Assembly (NCBI GenBank): GCA_965267605.1
Contig: OZ254088.1
Coordinates: 1,116,001-1,180,000, forward strand
DNA from: G965267605 sp965267605
GTDB taxonomy: Bacteria; Bacteroidota; Bacteroidia; Flavobacteriales_E; Vicingaceae
Reading direction: 5' to 3'
Length of the DNA: 64,000 nt
The first letter of the stretch is position 1, and every line of letters begins with the position of its first letter. The notes below the pieces were generated by a model that worked only from the letters and a program-made list of their open reading frames with translations, made no database searches and had not been told where the DNA came from. Positions 8,905 to 18,060 of the stretch are shown here, piece by piece. A program made the translations under genes and the position numbers.

Positions 8905-9669
8905 TTAGCCCAGCGGTACGATGCGAACGTAATTGACCTTGTCAACATCCCAATCTATAACCATTCCTTTCGCACAGTCTTGAGTATGGCCCTTTCCATA
9001 CAGCAACTCAAATAAGTATAAAGCCGCTTCGAAAGACTTAGCGCCACCAGCTGAAGTAATGAACTTTCCATCATGAACGAAAAGCACGCTGTCGTGCACA
9101 TGAACATTAGAGTACCGCTTTTCAAATTCTTCTAGGTCTCCCGGAAAGGTAGTTGCATGCCGACCATCCAACACGCCACTTTCAGCAAGCACGAATGCCC
9201 CATCACAATGTGAGGTGACAAACATCGCTGATTCCGAAACACTTCGTATCCATGAAAGAAGCACTGTGTCCTTAAGGTCTATGTCGAGGTTTCCAGCTGC
9301 GCTGGGCACTACAAGGATGTCAATTCGAGGCAGGGAGTCCGTTGTGAAGCCATAGTCTGGTAGGATGCGAAGACCTTCAAAGGTACGTACTGTGTCTTTC
9401 GTTCTTCCAACGGTGAATACCCGCATTGGGTGGACACCCTCACGAAAAACGGAGTGTTGAAAGATGTCGTAAGGAGCTGTCAACTCAGTATTGTAAACCT
9501 TGTCAAGCACCAGAAATGCAACATTGAGATCATGTGTGGGCATGATGGGGTCTGGCATTGCGTTGGCAGGCAGTTGATCGTAATCCCATCCCGTAACTGA
9601 TTCTTTCTTTTGCTGATCACACGAAAGCATAAAAAGAGCCAGTAGGAGTATGAGTGCTCTATGCTTCAA
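8905..9669 (-). CDS. DJ-1/PfpI-family lipoprotein
   Basis: About 254 residues from a TTG at 9669, which overlaps the trmD stop by 11 bases. This start places a textbook lipoprotein signal (LLLALFMLSC) at the N-terminus; an ATG at 9723 would add 18 charged residues before it. The rest is a DJ-1/PfpI (class I glutamine-amidotransferase-like) domain: a nucleophile-elbow Cys in VTSHCDGAF, followed by LDGRHATTFPG and a C-terminal FITSAGG. This matches the ligand domain found at the N-terminus of GlxA-type AraC regulators, here exported and anchored to the membrane without a DNA-binding part. Substrate unknown; the family includes proteases, glyoxalases and sensor domains. Co-transcribed with trmD, with no obvious functional link. 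Confidence 0.8.
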   Translation of the reverse strand: MKHRALILLLALFMLSCDQQKKESVTGWDYDQLPANAMPDPIMPTHDLNVAFLVLDKVYNTELTAPYDIFQHSVFREGVHPMRVFTVGRTKDTVRTFEGLRILPDYGFTTDSLPRIDILVVPSAAGNLDIDLKDTVLLSWIRSVSESAMFVTSHCDGAFVLAESGVLDGRHATTFPGDLEEFEKRYSNVHVHDSVLFVHDGKFITSAGGAKSFEAALYLFELLYGKGHTQDCAKGMVIDWDVDKVNYVRIVPLG

Positions 9670-10333
9670 GATCCGGTCTTTTCTTCCTGGTAAGCACCTC
9701 GGCTTGTTCCTGTCGCCATTCATTGATGAGCTTATCGTTACCTGAAAGCAGTACTTCAGGCACCTTCATTCCTTTGTATTCTGCTGGTCGTGTGTAAACG
9801 GGCGGGGATAAAAGACCGTCCTGAAACGAGTCCGACAAAGCCGAAGTTTCATCATTGAGTACCCCAGGTAGTAAACGAACCACCGCATCTACCAATACAG
9901 CTGCGGCAAGCTCACCTCCGGAAAGCACGTAGTCACCTATGGATATTTCTTTGGTAATGAAAGCATCACGAACCCGTTGATCCACACCTTTGTAATGTCC
10001 ACAGAGAATAATGATGTTGCCCTTCAGGGATAGTTGATTACAAGTCTGTTGATTCAACGTTGTACCGTCAGGTGTCATGTAGATAACCTCTTCATACGAG
10101 CGTTCTTCCTTCAGTGCAGAAATACATTTATCAATGGGCTCTATGAGCATCACCATGCCCGCACCTCCGCCATAGGCATAGTCGTCTACGGACTTGTAAT
10201 TATCGTCCGTGTAATCCCGAAGATTGTGGAATTGAATTTCCACCAACCCTTTGTCCTGAGCACGTTTCATAATGGATCCGTTTAGCGGACTGTGGATGAG
10301 TTCAGGAAGTACGGTTATGATGTCTATTCGCAT
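9659..10333 (-). CDS. trmD: tRNA (guanine-N1)-methyltransferase TrmD
   Basis: 224 residues, the normal family length. TrmD transfers a methyl group from S-adenosylmethionine to G37 of tRNAs that read CNN codons and so prevents +1 frameshifting. The SPOUT trefoil knot is visible as ILCGHYKGVDQRV and SIGDYVLSGGELAA, and the N-terminal MRIDIITVLPEL and YAYGGGAGMVM motifs are typical. In many bacteria trmD follows rpsP-rimM; here those two genes lie at 20.2-21.6 kb and are followed by a different tRNA methyltransferase. Transcribed divergently from bioB. A lipoprotein gene overlaps its end. Confidence 0.97.
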   Translation of the reverse strand: MRIDIITVLPELIHSPLNGSIMKRAQDKGLVEIQFHNLRDYTDDNYKSVDDYAYGGGAGMVMLIEPIDKCISALKEERSYEEVIYMTPDGTTLNQQTCNQLSLKGNIIILCGHYKGVDQRVRDAFITKEISIGDYVLSGGELAAAVLVDAVVRLLPGVLNDETSALSDSFQDGLLSPPVYTRPAEYKGMKVPEVLLSGNDKLINEWRQEQAEVLTRKKRPDLEA

Positions 10334-10392
10334 GACTTATCAACAAATGTAGTTCACTTTCAATTCGTCTTTCCTATGGTTGGGATTAATTC

Positions 10393-10400
10393 TAAATTTG
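10393..10400 (+). promoter_or_regulatory. bioB promoter -7 element
   Basis: TAAATTTG is an exact TAnnTTTG match 16 bases before the bioB ATG. An AGGGAAG purine stretch follows directly before the start codon. I see no good -33 TTTG at the usual spacing and no BirA-like operator. Confidence 0.5.
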
Positions 10401-10416
10401 AAGCAAAGTAGGGAAG

Positions 10417-11508
10417 ATGCCAAAGATTAGTCTCGAGGAACTCCAGGAAATTTACAATACACCTCTTTTAGAGCTTGTGTATAAGGCCGCCACGGTACAT
10501 CGTGAACACCATGACCCAACGGAGGTGCAGATCAGCACATTGTTGTCTATCAAAACCGGAGGGTGTCCGGAAGATTGTGCTTACTGCCCACAAGCAGCAA
10601 GGTATCATACTGACATCGAGAAGAACGACCTGATGACGTTAGATCAGGTTAAGTCAGCAGCTCAGGCTGCAAAAGACGATGGTTCTTCAAGACTGTGTAT
10701 GGGCGCAGCGTGGAGGAACGTTAAGGACAATGCTGAATTTGACCAGGTGTTGGAGATGGTAAGGACTGTGAATGACATGGGGATGGAAGTTTGCGCAACG
10801 TTGGGAATGTTAACGGAGAATCAGGCACAAAGACTGAAGGATTCAGGATTGTACGCTTACAATCACAACCTTGATAGCTCAGAAGAGCATTACAAGGAGA
10901 TCATTTCAACCCGTGGTTATGATGATCGCCTGCAGACCATAGAGAACGCAAGAAAGGCGGACCTTACGGTATGTTCTGGTGGAATAATCGGACTTGGTGA
11001 AACGGTTGATGATCGCTTGAAAATGCTGGAAACCCTTGCCAATATGGAGAAGGCGCCAGAATCAGTGCCAATCAACGCATTGGTTCCCGTTGAGGGAACT
11101 CCATTGGAAGAGCAAGAAACTGCTTCCGTATGGGAAATGGTGAGAATGATCGCCACCACAAGGATTGCAATCCCCGAGACGCAGGTGAGGCTGTCCGCTG
11201 GAAGGACGGAGATGTCACTTGAAGGACAAGCGCTGTGTTTTATGGCTGGTGCAAGTTCAATATTTGCAGGTGATAAACTCTTAACAACCCCAAATCCCGA
11301 TTTCGTTTCTGATATGGAGATGTTCGATATACTTGGCCTTAAACCCAAAGCACCATTCAAGGATGGAGATCAACCTGAGGTGAACGAAAACTATAAGGAC
11401 AACTCTTCTGCTGAGAAGCAAATTCAATGGAGTAGACCCGGACATACGATTGATGCCAATGTTGCCGCTGCGGAGAAGGCCAAACTCAAGAAGAATGTCA
11501 GCCAGTAG
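10417..11508 (+). CDS. bioB: Biotin synthase BioB
   Basis: 363 residues. This radical SAM enzyme inserts sulfur into dethiobiotin, the last step of biotin synthesis. The 4Fe-4S/SAM motif is C50-x3-C54-x2-C57 (GGCPEDCAYC). The downstream YNHNLDSS, GGIIGLGE and RLSAGR motifs carry the remaining Cys/Arg ligands of the 2Fe-2S cluster region. The C-terminus is about 20 residues longer than in E. coli and lysine-rich. First gene of the operon bioB-bioF-bioD-bioA; bioF starts three bases after its stop. Confidence 0.97.
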   Translation: MPKISLEELQEIYNTPLLELVYKAATVHREHHDPTEVQISTLLSIKTGGCPEDCAYCPQAARYHTDIEKNDLMTLDQVKSAAQAAKDDGSSRLCMGAAWRNVKDNAEFDQVLEMVRTVNDMGMEVCATLGMLTENQAQRLKDSGLYAYNHNLDSSEEHYKEIISTRGYDDRLQTIENARKADLTVCSGGIIGLGETVDDRLKMLETLANMEKAPESVPINALVPVEGTPLEEQETASVWEMVRMIATTRIAIPETQVRLSAGRTEMSLEGQALCFMAGASSIFAGDKLLTTPNPDFVSDMEMFDILGLKPKAPFKDGDQPEVNENYKDNSSAEKQIQWSRPGHTIDANVAAAEKAKLKKNVSQ

Positions 11509-11510
11509 CG

Positions 11511-12623
11511 TTGAAAGATCTTCATCATAAGCTAGATAAGGGACTAAAAGCCCGTGAACAAATTGACGCATTACGATCACTGTCCGATCCGATTGATGGG
11601 CTGATCGACCTGTCTTCTAACGACTATCTCGGTATCGCTAATAATATAAGCGATCTGGAAATTACCGGAGGGAGTGGTGCCACAGGCTCACGCTTGTTAA
11701 CAGGGAATTCCAGAAAGGCTATTGAGGTAGAACAGGAGCTGGCTTCCTGGCTGGGAGCTGAAGCTGCCCTGGTCTTTCCATCCGGTTATACGGCTAACCT
11801 CGGACTGATATCTGTGCTGGCCGGGAGAAATGACACTGTGGTCTATGACCAAAGCTGTCATGCTTCGATACGAGATGCCATTACCCTCTCCAGAGCGAAG
11901 TCCCTTTCCTTCAAGCACAACGATATAGAAGATTGTGATAAGAAACTTCGCGCGGCCAATGGTAATGTCTTATTGGTGGTAGAGGGACTTTACAGTATGG
12001 ATGGTGATTGGGTGTTACTTGAAGCACTTATGGAGCTGGCCGATGTTCATAATGCTTCTGTTGTGGTTGATGAAGCACATTCCATTGGCTTGAAAGGGCA
12101 GTCTGGTGAAGGGCTATGTTTTAGTTTAGACCTTCACGATAGGGTGCTGGCCAGAACGGTAGGATTCGGTAAAGCCTTCGGATACCATGGTGGTTGTGTT
12201 TTAGGTTCTGATCAACTGAGAAAGTACCTGATTAACTACTCAAGACCATTTATCTACACAACCGGATTGCCAGATCATTATTATGACATACTATCTCGGG
12301 TGATGCACCAGGTGCAGCTGGCTGAGGAGGGCAGGAGTAGGCTTGATCAGCTTATTCACGATTTCAATGTACTGTTTGCTGATTCTAAGATTGAGGCCCG
12401 TCAATCACCCATACAGGCCATTCCTATAGGCGGTAATTCGCGTACACGAGAGGTTGCTGCTGGATTAACTGCTGCGGGTATGGGCTGTAAAGCAATTCTG
12501 GCGCCAACAGTGCCAGAGGGGGAAGAAATGATACGTGTAATCCTGCACAGTTTTAACAGCAGTGAACATTTGGTTCAATTGAAGACAATTTTGAAGGAGA
12601 TATGGCAAGAAGGCTTTTCGTAA
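11511..12623 (+). CDS. bioF: 8-amino-7-oxononanoate synthase BioF
   Basis: 370 residues. A PLP-dependent enzyme that condenses pimeloyl-ACP/CoA with alanine. Family marks are GGSGATGSRLLTGN near residue 48, VDEAHSIG (PLP-ring Asp and His) near 185, and the Schiff-base lysine in VGFGKAFGYHGG near 220. The start is TTG at 11511, directly after bioB; no ATG or GTG in the frame gives a better alignment with the family N-terminus. The 3' end overlaps bioD by 22 bases. The chain is slightly shorter than the usual 385 residues. Confidence 0.95.
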   Translation: MKDLHHKLDKGLKAREQIDALRSLSDPIDGLIDLSSNDYLGIANNISDLEITGGSGATGSRLLTGNSRKAIEVEQELASWLGAEAALVFPSGYTANLGLISVLAGRNDTVVYDQSCHASIRDAITLSRAKSLSFKHNDIEDCDKKLRAANGNVLLVVEGLYSMDGDWVLLEALMELADVHNASVVVDEAHSIGLKGQSGEGLCFSLDLHDRVLARTVGFGKAFGYHGGCVLGSDQLRKYLINYSRPFIYTTGLPDHYYDILSRVMHQVQLAEEGRSRLDQLIHDFNVLFADSKIEARQSPIQAIPIGGNSRTREVAAGLTAAGMGCKAILAPTVPEGEEMIRVILHSFNSSEHLVQLKTILKEIWQEGFS

Positions 12624-13219
12624 CAGCTATTGGCACAGATGTGGGTAAAACCATTGCAAGTGCGGTTTTGGTGGAAGCTTTAGCTGCTGACTATTGGAAG
12701 CCCGTGCAGTCGGGATTAGAGGACGGAACGGACACTCACACTATTTCGGGCATTGTAAGCAACGCTGAATCCACCTTTCATGAGGAAGCATATAAGCTGA
12801 TAGCGCCAATGTCACCGCACCAGGCTGCAGCATTGGAGGGTGTGGAGATAGATGCATCGGCAATACAATTGCCGAAAACGGATAATACCCTGATCATTGA
12901 GGGTGCAGGCGGATTGCTGGTTCCTATTACAAGGCAATTTCTTATGGTCGATCTGATCAAGCAGCTTGATGCAGAGGTAGTGCTGGTCATCAACCACTAT
13001 CTGGGTAGCATTAACCACACGATGCTTTCGTTGAAGTACTTGGCTGATGAAGGTTTCAAAGTAGCAGGGCTGATTTACAATGGAGAGAGAAATGAGGACA
13101 ATGAGCAGCTGTACAAAGAGCATTTTGGACTACCAGTCATGTTTCATATTCCGCAGTTGACTGAGGTGAATCAGGAATCAATTCGTACCATTGCCGAGTC
13201 GATCAGTATAGATGCGTAA
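12602..13219 (+). CDS. bioD: Dethiobiotin synthetase BioD
   Basis: 205 residues. It closes the ureido ring of dethiobiotin from DAPA, CO2 and ATP. The P-loop is GTDVGKT (residues 11-17), followed by YWKPVQSG and the magnesium/substrate loop EGAGGLLVP. It overlaps bioF at its start and bioA at its end (eight bases), so all three are translationally linked. Length and motifs are normal. Confidence 0.96.
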   Translation: MARRLFVTAIGTDVGKTIASAVLVEALAADYWKPVQSGLEDGTDTHTISGIVSNAESTFHEEAYKLIAPMSPHQAAALEGVEIDASAIQLPKTDNTLIIEGAGGLLVPITRQFLMVDLIKQLDAEVVLVINHYLGSINHTMLSLKYLADEGFKVAGLIYNGERNEDNEQLYKEHFGLPVMFHIPQLTEVNQESIRTIAESISIDA

Positions 13220-14468
13220 AGACCAACACATATGGTATCCATTCACGCAGATGAAGACTGCTGCTGAACCACTGGAAGTAGCTTCAGCTAAGGATTCTGT
13301 GCTTACACTCTCGGACGGTAGGGAAGTGGTGGATTTGATTTCATCGTGGTGGGTGAATGTTCATGGTCATGGTAACGAGCACATGGCTCAGGCGTTGACC
13401 AGCCAGTTTGGAAAGCTGGATCATACCATTTTCGCAGGGTTCACTCACGAGAAGGCCATAGAGCTTTCTACACGCATTATTCAGAAGCTTGGGGAGCCTT
13501 TCAACAAAGTGTTTTTTAGCGATGATGGCTCTACCAGTGTAGAAGTGGCATTAAAAATGGCACTTCAGTACTGGAAGCAAACTGATCCTAAAAGAAGAAA
13601 GATTGTTGCTTTCAACCATGCTTATCATGGAGATACGTTTGGAGCAATGGCGGTAGGAGAGCGAGGGCCGTTCAATGAAGCCTTTCATCACTTGTTGTTT
13701 GATGTAATTTATGTCGATCCGCCAACGCCAGGGAATGAGCGCGAATCGCTTACCCAATTCATGGATTTGCTTGAGAAACGTGATGTAGCAGCATTTATCT
13801 ACGAGCCATTGATTCTTGGCGCGGGGGGAATGTTAATGTACGATTCCACTTTGTTAGATAAGTTTCTGGGCGTTTGTAAGTATCATGGAACACTTGCCAT
13901 TGCTGATGAAGTGATGGTTGGTTTTGGCCGTACAGGTAAAATGTTTGCACAGGAACACACCAATAACAAAGCGGACATAGTTTGTCTTTCTAAGGGACTA
14001 ACCGGTGGGGTGCTGCCGATGTCACTTACGGTGGTTACGGATAACGTTTATGAAGCCTTTCTTTCTGACGACCATAGCAAGACCTTTTTTCATGGGCATT
14101 CGTTCACCGGGAATGCCTTAGCGTGTGCAGTATCTTGTGCCAGTCTGGATCTGTTCGACAGGCCAGAAACATGGGATAACATCAACAGGATTGTTGAACG
14201 TCATAACACATTCGCGGAAAAACTCTGTGAATTCAACAACATTGAAAATGTGCGGCAGTGTGGAACCGTTGTTGCATTCGATGTGGTTACCTCCGAGCAA
14301 ACATCATATTTCAATTCGCTTCGAGACCAGCTCTATGATCATTTCCTTGGAAAAGGACTACTCATAAGGCCCTTGGGTAACACATTGTACCTCATGCCAC
14401 CTTACTGCACGAGTGATGTGCAGCTGGGCGCTGCCTATCAGGCAATTTTCGACTTGTTCGGGAAGTAA
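13212..14468 (+). CDS. bioA: Adenosylmethionine-8-amino-7-oxononanoate aminotransferase BioA
   Basis: 418 residues, class III PLP aminotransferase that makes DAPA from KAPA using SAM as amino donor. Visible marks: WYPFTQM at the N-terminus (substrate pocket), DLISSWWVNVHGH, the PLP-binding DEVMVGFGRTG, and the Schiff-base Lys in CLSKGLTGG. It ends the operon and abuts a convergent gene with no spacer, so there is no room for an intrinsic terminator of its own. No bioC, bioH or other pimelate-forming gene is present here. Confidence 0.96.
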   Translation: MRKDQHIWYPFTQMKTAAEPLEVASAKDSVLTLSDGREVVDLISSWWVNVHGHGNEHMAQALTSQFGKLDHTIFAGFTHEKAIELSTRIIQKLGEPFNKVFFSDDGSTSVEVALKMALQYWKQTDPKRRKIVAFNHAYHGDTFGAMAVGERGPFNEAFHHLLFDVIYVDPPTPGNERESLTQFMDLLEKRDVAAFIYEPLILGAGGMLMYDSTLLDKFLGVCKYHGTLAIADEVMVGFGRTGKMFAQEHTNNKADIVCLSKGLTGGVLPMSLTVVTDNVYEAFLSDDHSKTFFHGHSFTGNALACAVSCASLDLFDRPETWDNINRIVERHNTFAEKLCEFNNIENVRQCGTVVAFDVVTSEQTSYFNSLRDQLYDHFLGKGLLIRPLGNTLYLMPPYCTSDVQLGAAYQAIFDLFGK

Positions 14469-15263
14469 CTACTGATCGTTCTCGTCAGATACGAAGACTT
14501 TGATCTCTTTTTCTTGTTTCTTAGCCAATGCCTTCTTCTCAGCCATTTTCTTGGCATCAATAACTGCAGGATCATACTTTTTGTAATCCTCAAATAGCTT
14601 CTTGGCGGTTGAAGATTTTGAGTATTCCCCTTGAGCAGACATGATGTCAGCATATTCTTTAAGACCAAAAGCCAAGTAGCTCTTAGAAACTTCGTCTGGC
14701 TTATATCCTGGCTTGATCTGAGTCATCGCCTTGTCGAAGCTTCTCACGGCTTCACCAGTAGCTTTGTTCTTGTGTTCGGTAACACCTTTCCACAGCCAAA
14801 GGGTAGCATCTTGCTGATCAACCTTGATGATCTTCTTGTAGATATAATTAGACTTTCTGTAGTTGTCTGTCAGGTAGAATGTTTGTCCAAGCTTATGGGC
14901 AGAATCCTTTAGGGCAACAAGGAAATCATTGAAATTCTTCTTGTGTTCCTTCTTCTTGGCATCCTTCTTTACGAATTTGTAAGCCCATTTCATAGACTCT
15001 ACAAAGGCCTTCTTCGAATAGTACTCATCGTACTTGTCAGGATTCTTGGATATTTCGAAATACGACATAGCCGCATATACATACACCAAGGGGTCTTTCT
15101 TCCACTTATCAGAATCGGCCATTTTTTGGCACGCATGGATAGCTTTTTCGTACTTCTCGTCTACGAAGTAAAACTTAGCCTTGTCGATTTTAGGGATTGC
15201 CTCCTGTGCAGATACCTTTAGAAAACTTCCCCCAATCAGTGCTAAAAGCAATATCCTTTTCAT
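14469..15263 (-). CDS. Secreted TPR-like protein, unknown function
   Basis: 264 residues. Signal peptide (1-19, ending VSAQ), then helical repeats of TPR type over about residues 25-225 (for example AKFYFVDEKYEKAIHACQK and ATLWLWKGVTEHKNKATGE), and a lysine-rich tail with KKMAEKKALAKKQEKE. It is probably a periplasmic scaffold or assembly protein. Its stop abuts the bioA stop. The 142-base divergent region to the next gene holds an 11-base direct repeat (see 15298-15377), which may mean shared control with the CAP-domain gene. Confidence 0.78.
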   Translation of the reverse strand: MKRILLLALIGGSFLKVSAQEAIPKIDKAKFYFVDEKYEKAIHACQKMADSDKWKKDPLVYVYAAMSYFEISKNPDKYDEYYSKKAFVESMKWAYKFVKKDAKKKEHKKNFNDFLVALKDSAHKLGQTFYLTDNYRKSNYIYKKIIKVDQQDATLWLWKGVTEHKNKATGEAVRSFDKAMTQIKPGYKPDEVSKSYLAFGLKEYADIMSAQGEYSKSSTAKKLFEDYKKYDPAVIDAKKMAEKKALAKKQEKEIKVFVSDENDQ

Positions 15264-15297
15264 AAATAGTTTATTATCGTTCTGCTATAAAATTACA

Positions 15298-15377
15298 ATT
15301 ATTGTGCCTAATCTGAATACGCAGGGACAACAGTTAAGTTATGTAAACTTGCACACAATTCATCCCATTATTGTGCC
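15298..15377. repeat. Paired 11-base direct repeat in a divergent promoter region
   Basis: ATTATTGTGCC occurs at 15298-15308 and again, in the same orientation, at 15367-15377, in the 142-base spacer between the divergent TPR-like gene and the CAP-domain gene. It could be two half-sites for one regulator, but it may be chance. Confidence 0.3.
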
Positions 15378-15405
15378 ACACATTGTTTGAGGATATATTT
15401 AAGCC

Positions 15406-18060
15406 ATGAAGCGAACGCTTATATTACTTTCAATTCTAGTCTGTTCATTACATTCAGTAGGTCAAAATCCTAACGATAGAATTGATCTTAAAAATTTGAA
15501 TGTTAAGTATTTAGAACATTTAATTAAAGTAGGAATTGATAGTGTTCGGGTAGCGCATAACTTGAAGCGGGTAATGAATGATTCCATTCTTTACAAGGCC
15601 GCGAGTTACCATGCGGGTTACCTGATGGAGAAGAAAATTCTAAGCCATTATCAGGAAGATCGCCCGGAATATTATTCACCTCAGAACCGAGCTGAGATGT
15701 TCGGTGCGGTTAATTACCTCACTGGGGAGAATGTAGCCAAGACCTATGTGCATAAGCGTGTAACCAATAAGAAGACCGGAAAGAAATCGGTTCTGAAGAC
15801 TTACAAGCAAACAGCGCTCAATTTTGTGGACGCCTGGGTGCATTCACCACCACATTACAAGAACATCATTACACCCGACTGGGAGATTACAGGAGTTGCA
15901 ATCAGTGCTGATCCTGAGACCAATGAAATTAAGGCTGTACAGAAATTTGGTCGTGTTATAGGTAAGTACTATTTCGAAATCGATAGAAAGTTCTTCCCTT
16001 ACGACAAGTTTCAAATGGATAGGCCTATTTCGAGCTTTGATGACCTTCCTAAGGATATGAAGAAGGTGAAGCCTCCTTATAAGCTGAAGGATCCGAAAGA
16101 GAACGACAAACGTTGTAAGCAGTGTAAAGAGATCATTCCTCAGTTGAAGAGCTTTGAGCTACGACCAAAAGGACGAAAACTGTACTTATACTCGGAGGAT
16201 GTAAACCTTATCTATCAGCTGATCAACAATAGAAGAGATGGTTTCGCTATAGAGTTGGTGTATTTCTCACCTGTAGACTGTGGCAATCCTAAGTACTATG
16301 AGATGCCAAGCCGAAGAAATGGGTACTCCAGAATCAATGGAGAGCTTTGGGAGCCTCATTACAAGAAGATTCTGAAAAGAAAGGGTTTTAAATCTAAATA
16401 CAACTGGCTGTCTAAGATCAGGAAGGATAAAAAGGTCAAGGTCTTTAACTATAAGATCGCGAAGCTTCCGAAGGAGTTTCCGGAGTACTATGAAATGAAT
16501 GTTGCCATCATTCAGAAGAAACGCCTGTGTTATTTCAAGCACCTTGCAAGCCTTTGCACCCACGCAAACCCGGATGCGTCTATTGCTGAGATCAATATCA
16601 GCGGCCTGGTAGACGATTATCCGCTACCACCTGAGCGAGAGCTGATCCCGGAATTTACTGAGAGGGATATATACTTTACGGTTCCTTTTGAACGTGGCAG
16701 ATCTGATTATCAGTATGCTGATGTGAAGCCCATGATTGATACGCTAACGTTTGATAAGTTTCAGGTATTCAGTATCGATATCAAGGCATATACGTCTTTG
16801 GAAGGTTCAGAAAAGATCAACAAGGATCTTCAGTTGAAGAGGGCGAACAGTATAGTGAAAGCGATAGAGGGAGAGCAGAACAAGAAAATCCCGTCTACCG
16901 TAGACTCCAAACCCAATTGGGAGCTATTTAAGAAGCAGATTGAAGAAGAGCAGGGGTTGAAAGACTTAAAGGGGCTGTCTGAGGAAGAAATACTGGCCAA
17001 ACTAAAGGACAGGGACTATCTGGCACAGATAGAACAGTTCTTGTCTGTTCAACGAAGGGCGGATATCATTATGAAGATCAGAACAGAGGTCAATAAGGAG
17101 AACAGCGATAAATACCTGGTTTTTCAGTTTAATTCTCTTGTGAATGACATCCAGCGTATATACCAAAAAGATGGAGAGTTGACGGAAGAGGCCAAAAAGT
17201 ATATAGAAGAACTGAGAGAGCTTCAGAACTATCTCTACTATAATATCCAAAAGGGTAAACTACCGGATACGCTCATTAAGGAAGTCCGGATACCTGACGC
17301 TCCGCATTTCAGTGGATTGAATCTGGCCCAGCTTTGGATGGAGGCACAGCACGATCCAACTTATTGGCAAGATACTTCCAGGATGATGCAGCTCTACGGT
17401 TATCTAAGAACCAGCGCCTTTGAAGAAGAAACGAAGCCCATTTGGCAGTACAACTTTGTTGTGCTTTATGTCAAACTACTGGAGATCACGCAAGGCGATG
17501 TAAGCCCAATGGAGGTTCATGACCTGTTTGACAAGATTCCGTACCCCAAAATCAAGGACAAAATCTCCAAGGGTATGTTTGATTCGTTGCGCTTTGACCT
17601 TTACGCCCGTTTGGTTCCATTCTACTATCCCAACCATTTGGATGGTGAAATAGGAGCAAGGATGAAGCAGTGTCTCACATACATCTATAGCTTCTACGCT
17701 GCTCGACCTATGACAGATGAAAAGGCCTTTGAAATCGCTAATTACCTGAGTAGTTATGGTGAATTTGGGTTGGCGGTTAAGATTATGGCACCACGTATCA
17801 GGAAGGATAAGCCTCACCCCGGCATGCTGGCGTTGATGGCAAAGCTTTCAGCATCTCATCCGGATGAAGTGCCTAATGGCTCCTGGTATCAATGGGTTAT
17901 TGATATTGCGGATAAGATGCCTAAGGAAGATTGGTGCAAGATGTTTATAGGTCCTTGCAACATTAGCTTCCAGGTATTTGATAAAGAGCCGATTTACAAG
18001 AAGTATTGCGAGCATTGTAAGGATGTTCCCAACTATGTTACTGGAAGAGGAGTGAAGTAG
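15406..18060 (+). CDS. Large secreted CAP (SCP/PR-1) domain protein
   Basis: 884 residues. Signal peptide (1-19) then a CAP domain over about residues 40-190: ASYHAGYLMEKKILSHYQE carries the first conserved His, GENVAKTY the Glu, and AWVHSPPHYKNI the second His of the family's four-residue cavity. The remaining about 690 residues are not a family I can name. A CKQCKE motif lies near residue 237 and a CEHCK near 874, both possible metal-binding knuckles. A segment around 445-485 (IKAYTSLEGS, then a KRANSIVKAI helix) resembles the core of OmpA-like peptidoglycan-binding domains. The C-terminal half is helical, possibly TPR-like. Probably an envelope-associated hydrolase or adhesin. Convergent and abutting with the S41 peptidase gene. 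Confidence 0.8.
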   Translation: MKRTLILLSILVCSLHSVGQNPNDRIDLKNLNVKYLEHLIKVGIDSVRVAHNLKRVMNDSILYKAASYHAGYLMEKKILSHYQEDRPEYYSPQNRAEMFGAVNYLTGENVAKTYVHKRVTNKKTGKKSVLKTYKQTALNFVDAWVHSPPHYKNIITPDWEITGVAISADPETNEIKAVQKFGRVIGKYYFEIDRKFFPYDKFQMDRPISSFDDLPKDMKKVKPPYKLKDPKENDKRCKQCKEIIPQLKSFELRPKGRKLYLYSEDVNLIYQLINNRRDGFAIELVYFSPVDCGNPKYYEMPSRRNGYSRINGELWEPHYKKILKRKGFKSKYNWLSKIRKDKKVKVFNYKIAKLPKEFPEYYEMNVAIIQKKRLCYFKHLASLCTHANPDASIAEINISGLVDDYPLPPERELIPEFTERDIYFTVPFERGRSDYQYADVKPMIDTLTFDKFQVFSIDIKAYTSLEGSEKINKDLQLKRANSIVKAIEGEQNKKIPSTVDSKPNWELFKKQIEEEQGLKDLKGLSEEEILAKLKDRDYLAQIEQFLSVQRRADIIMKIRTEVNKENSDKYLVFQFNSLVNDIQRIYQKDGELTEEAKKYIEELRELQNYLYYNIQKGKLPDTLIKEVRIPDAPHFSGLNLAQLWMEAQHDPTYWQDTSRMMQLYGYLRTSAFEEETKPIWQYNFVVLYVKLLEITQGDVSPMEVHDLFDKIPYPKIKDKISKGMFDSLRFDLYARLVPFYYPNHLDGEIGARMKQCLTYIYSFYAARPMTDEKAFEIANYLSSYGEFGLAVKIMAPRIRKDKPHPGMLALMAKLSASHPDEVPNGSWYQWVIDIADKMPKEDWCKMFIGPCNISFQVFDKEPIYKKYCEHCKDVPNYVTGRGVK

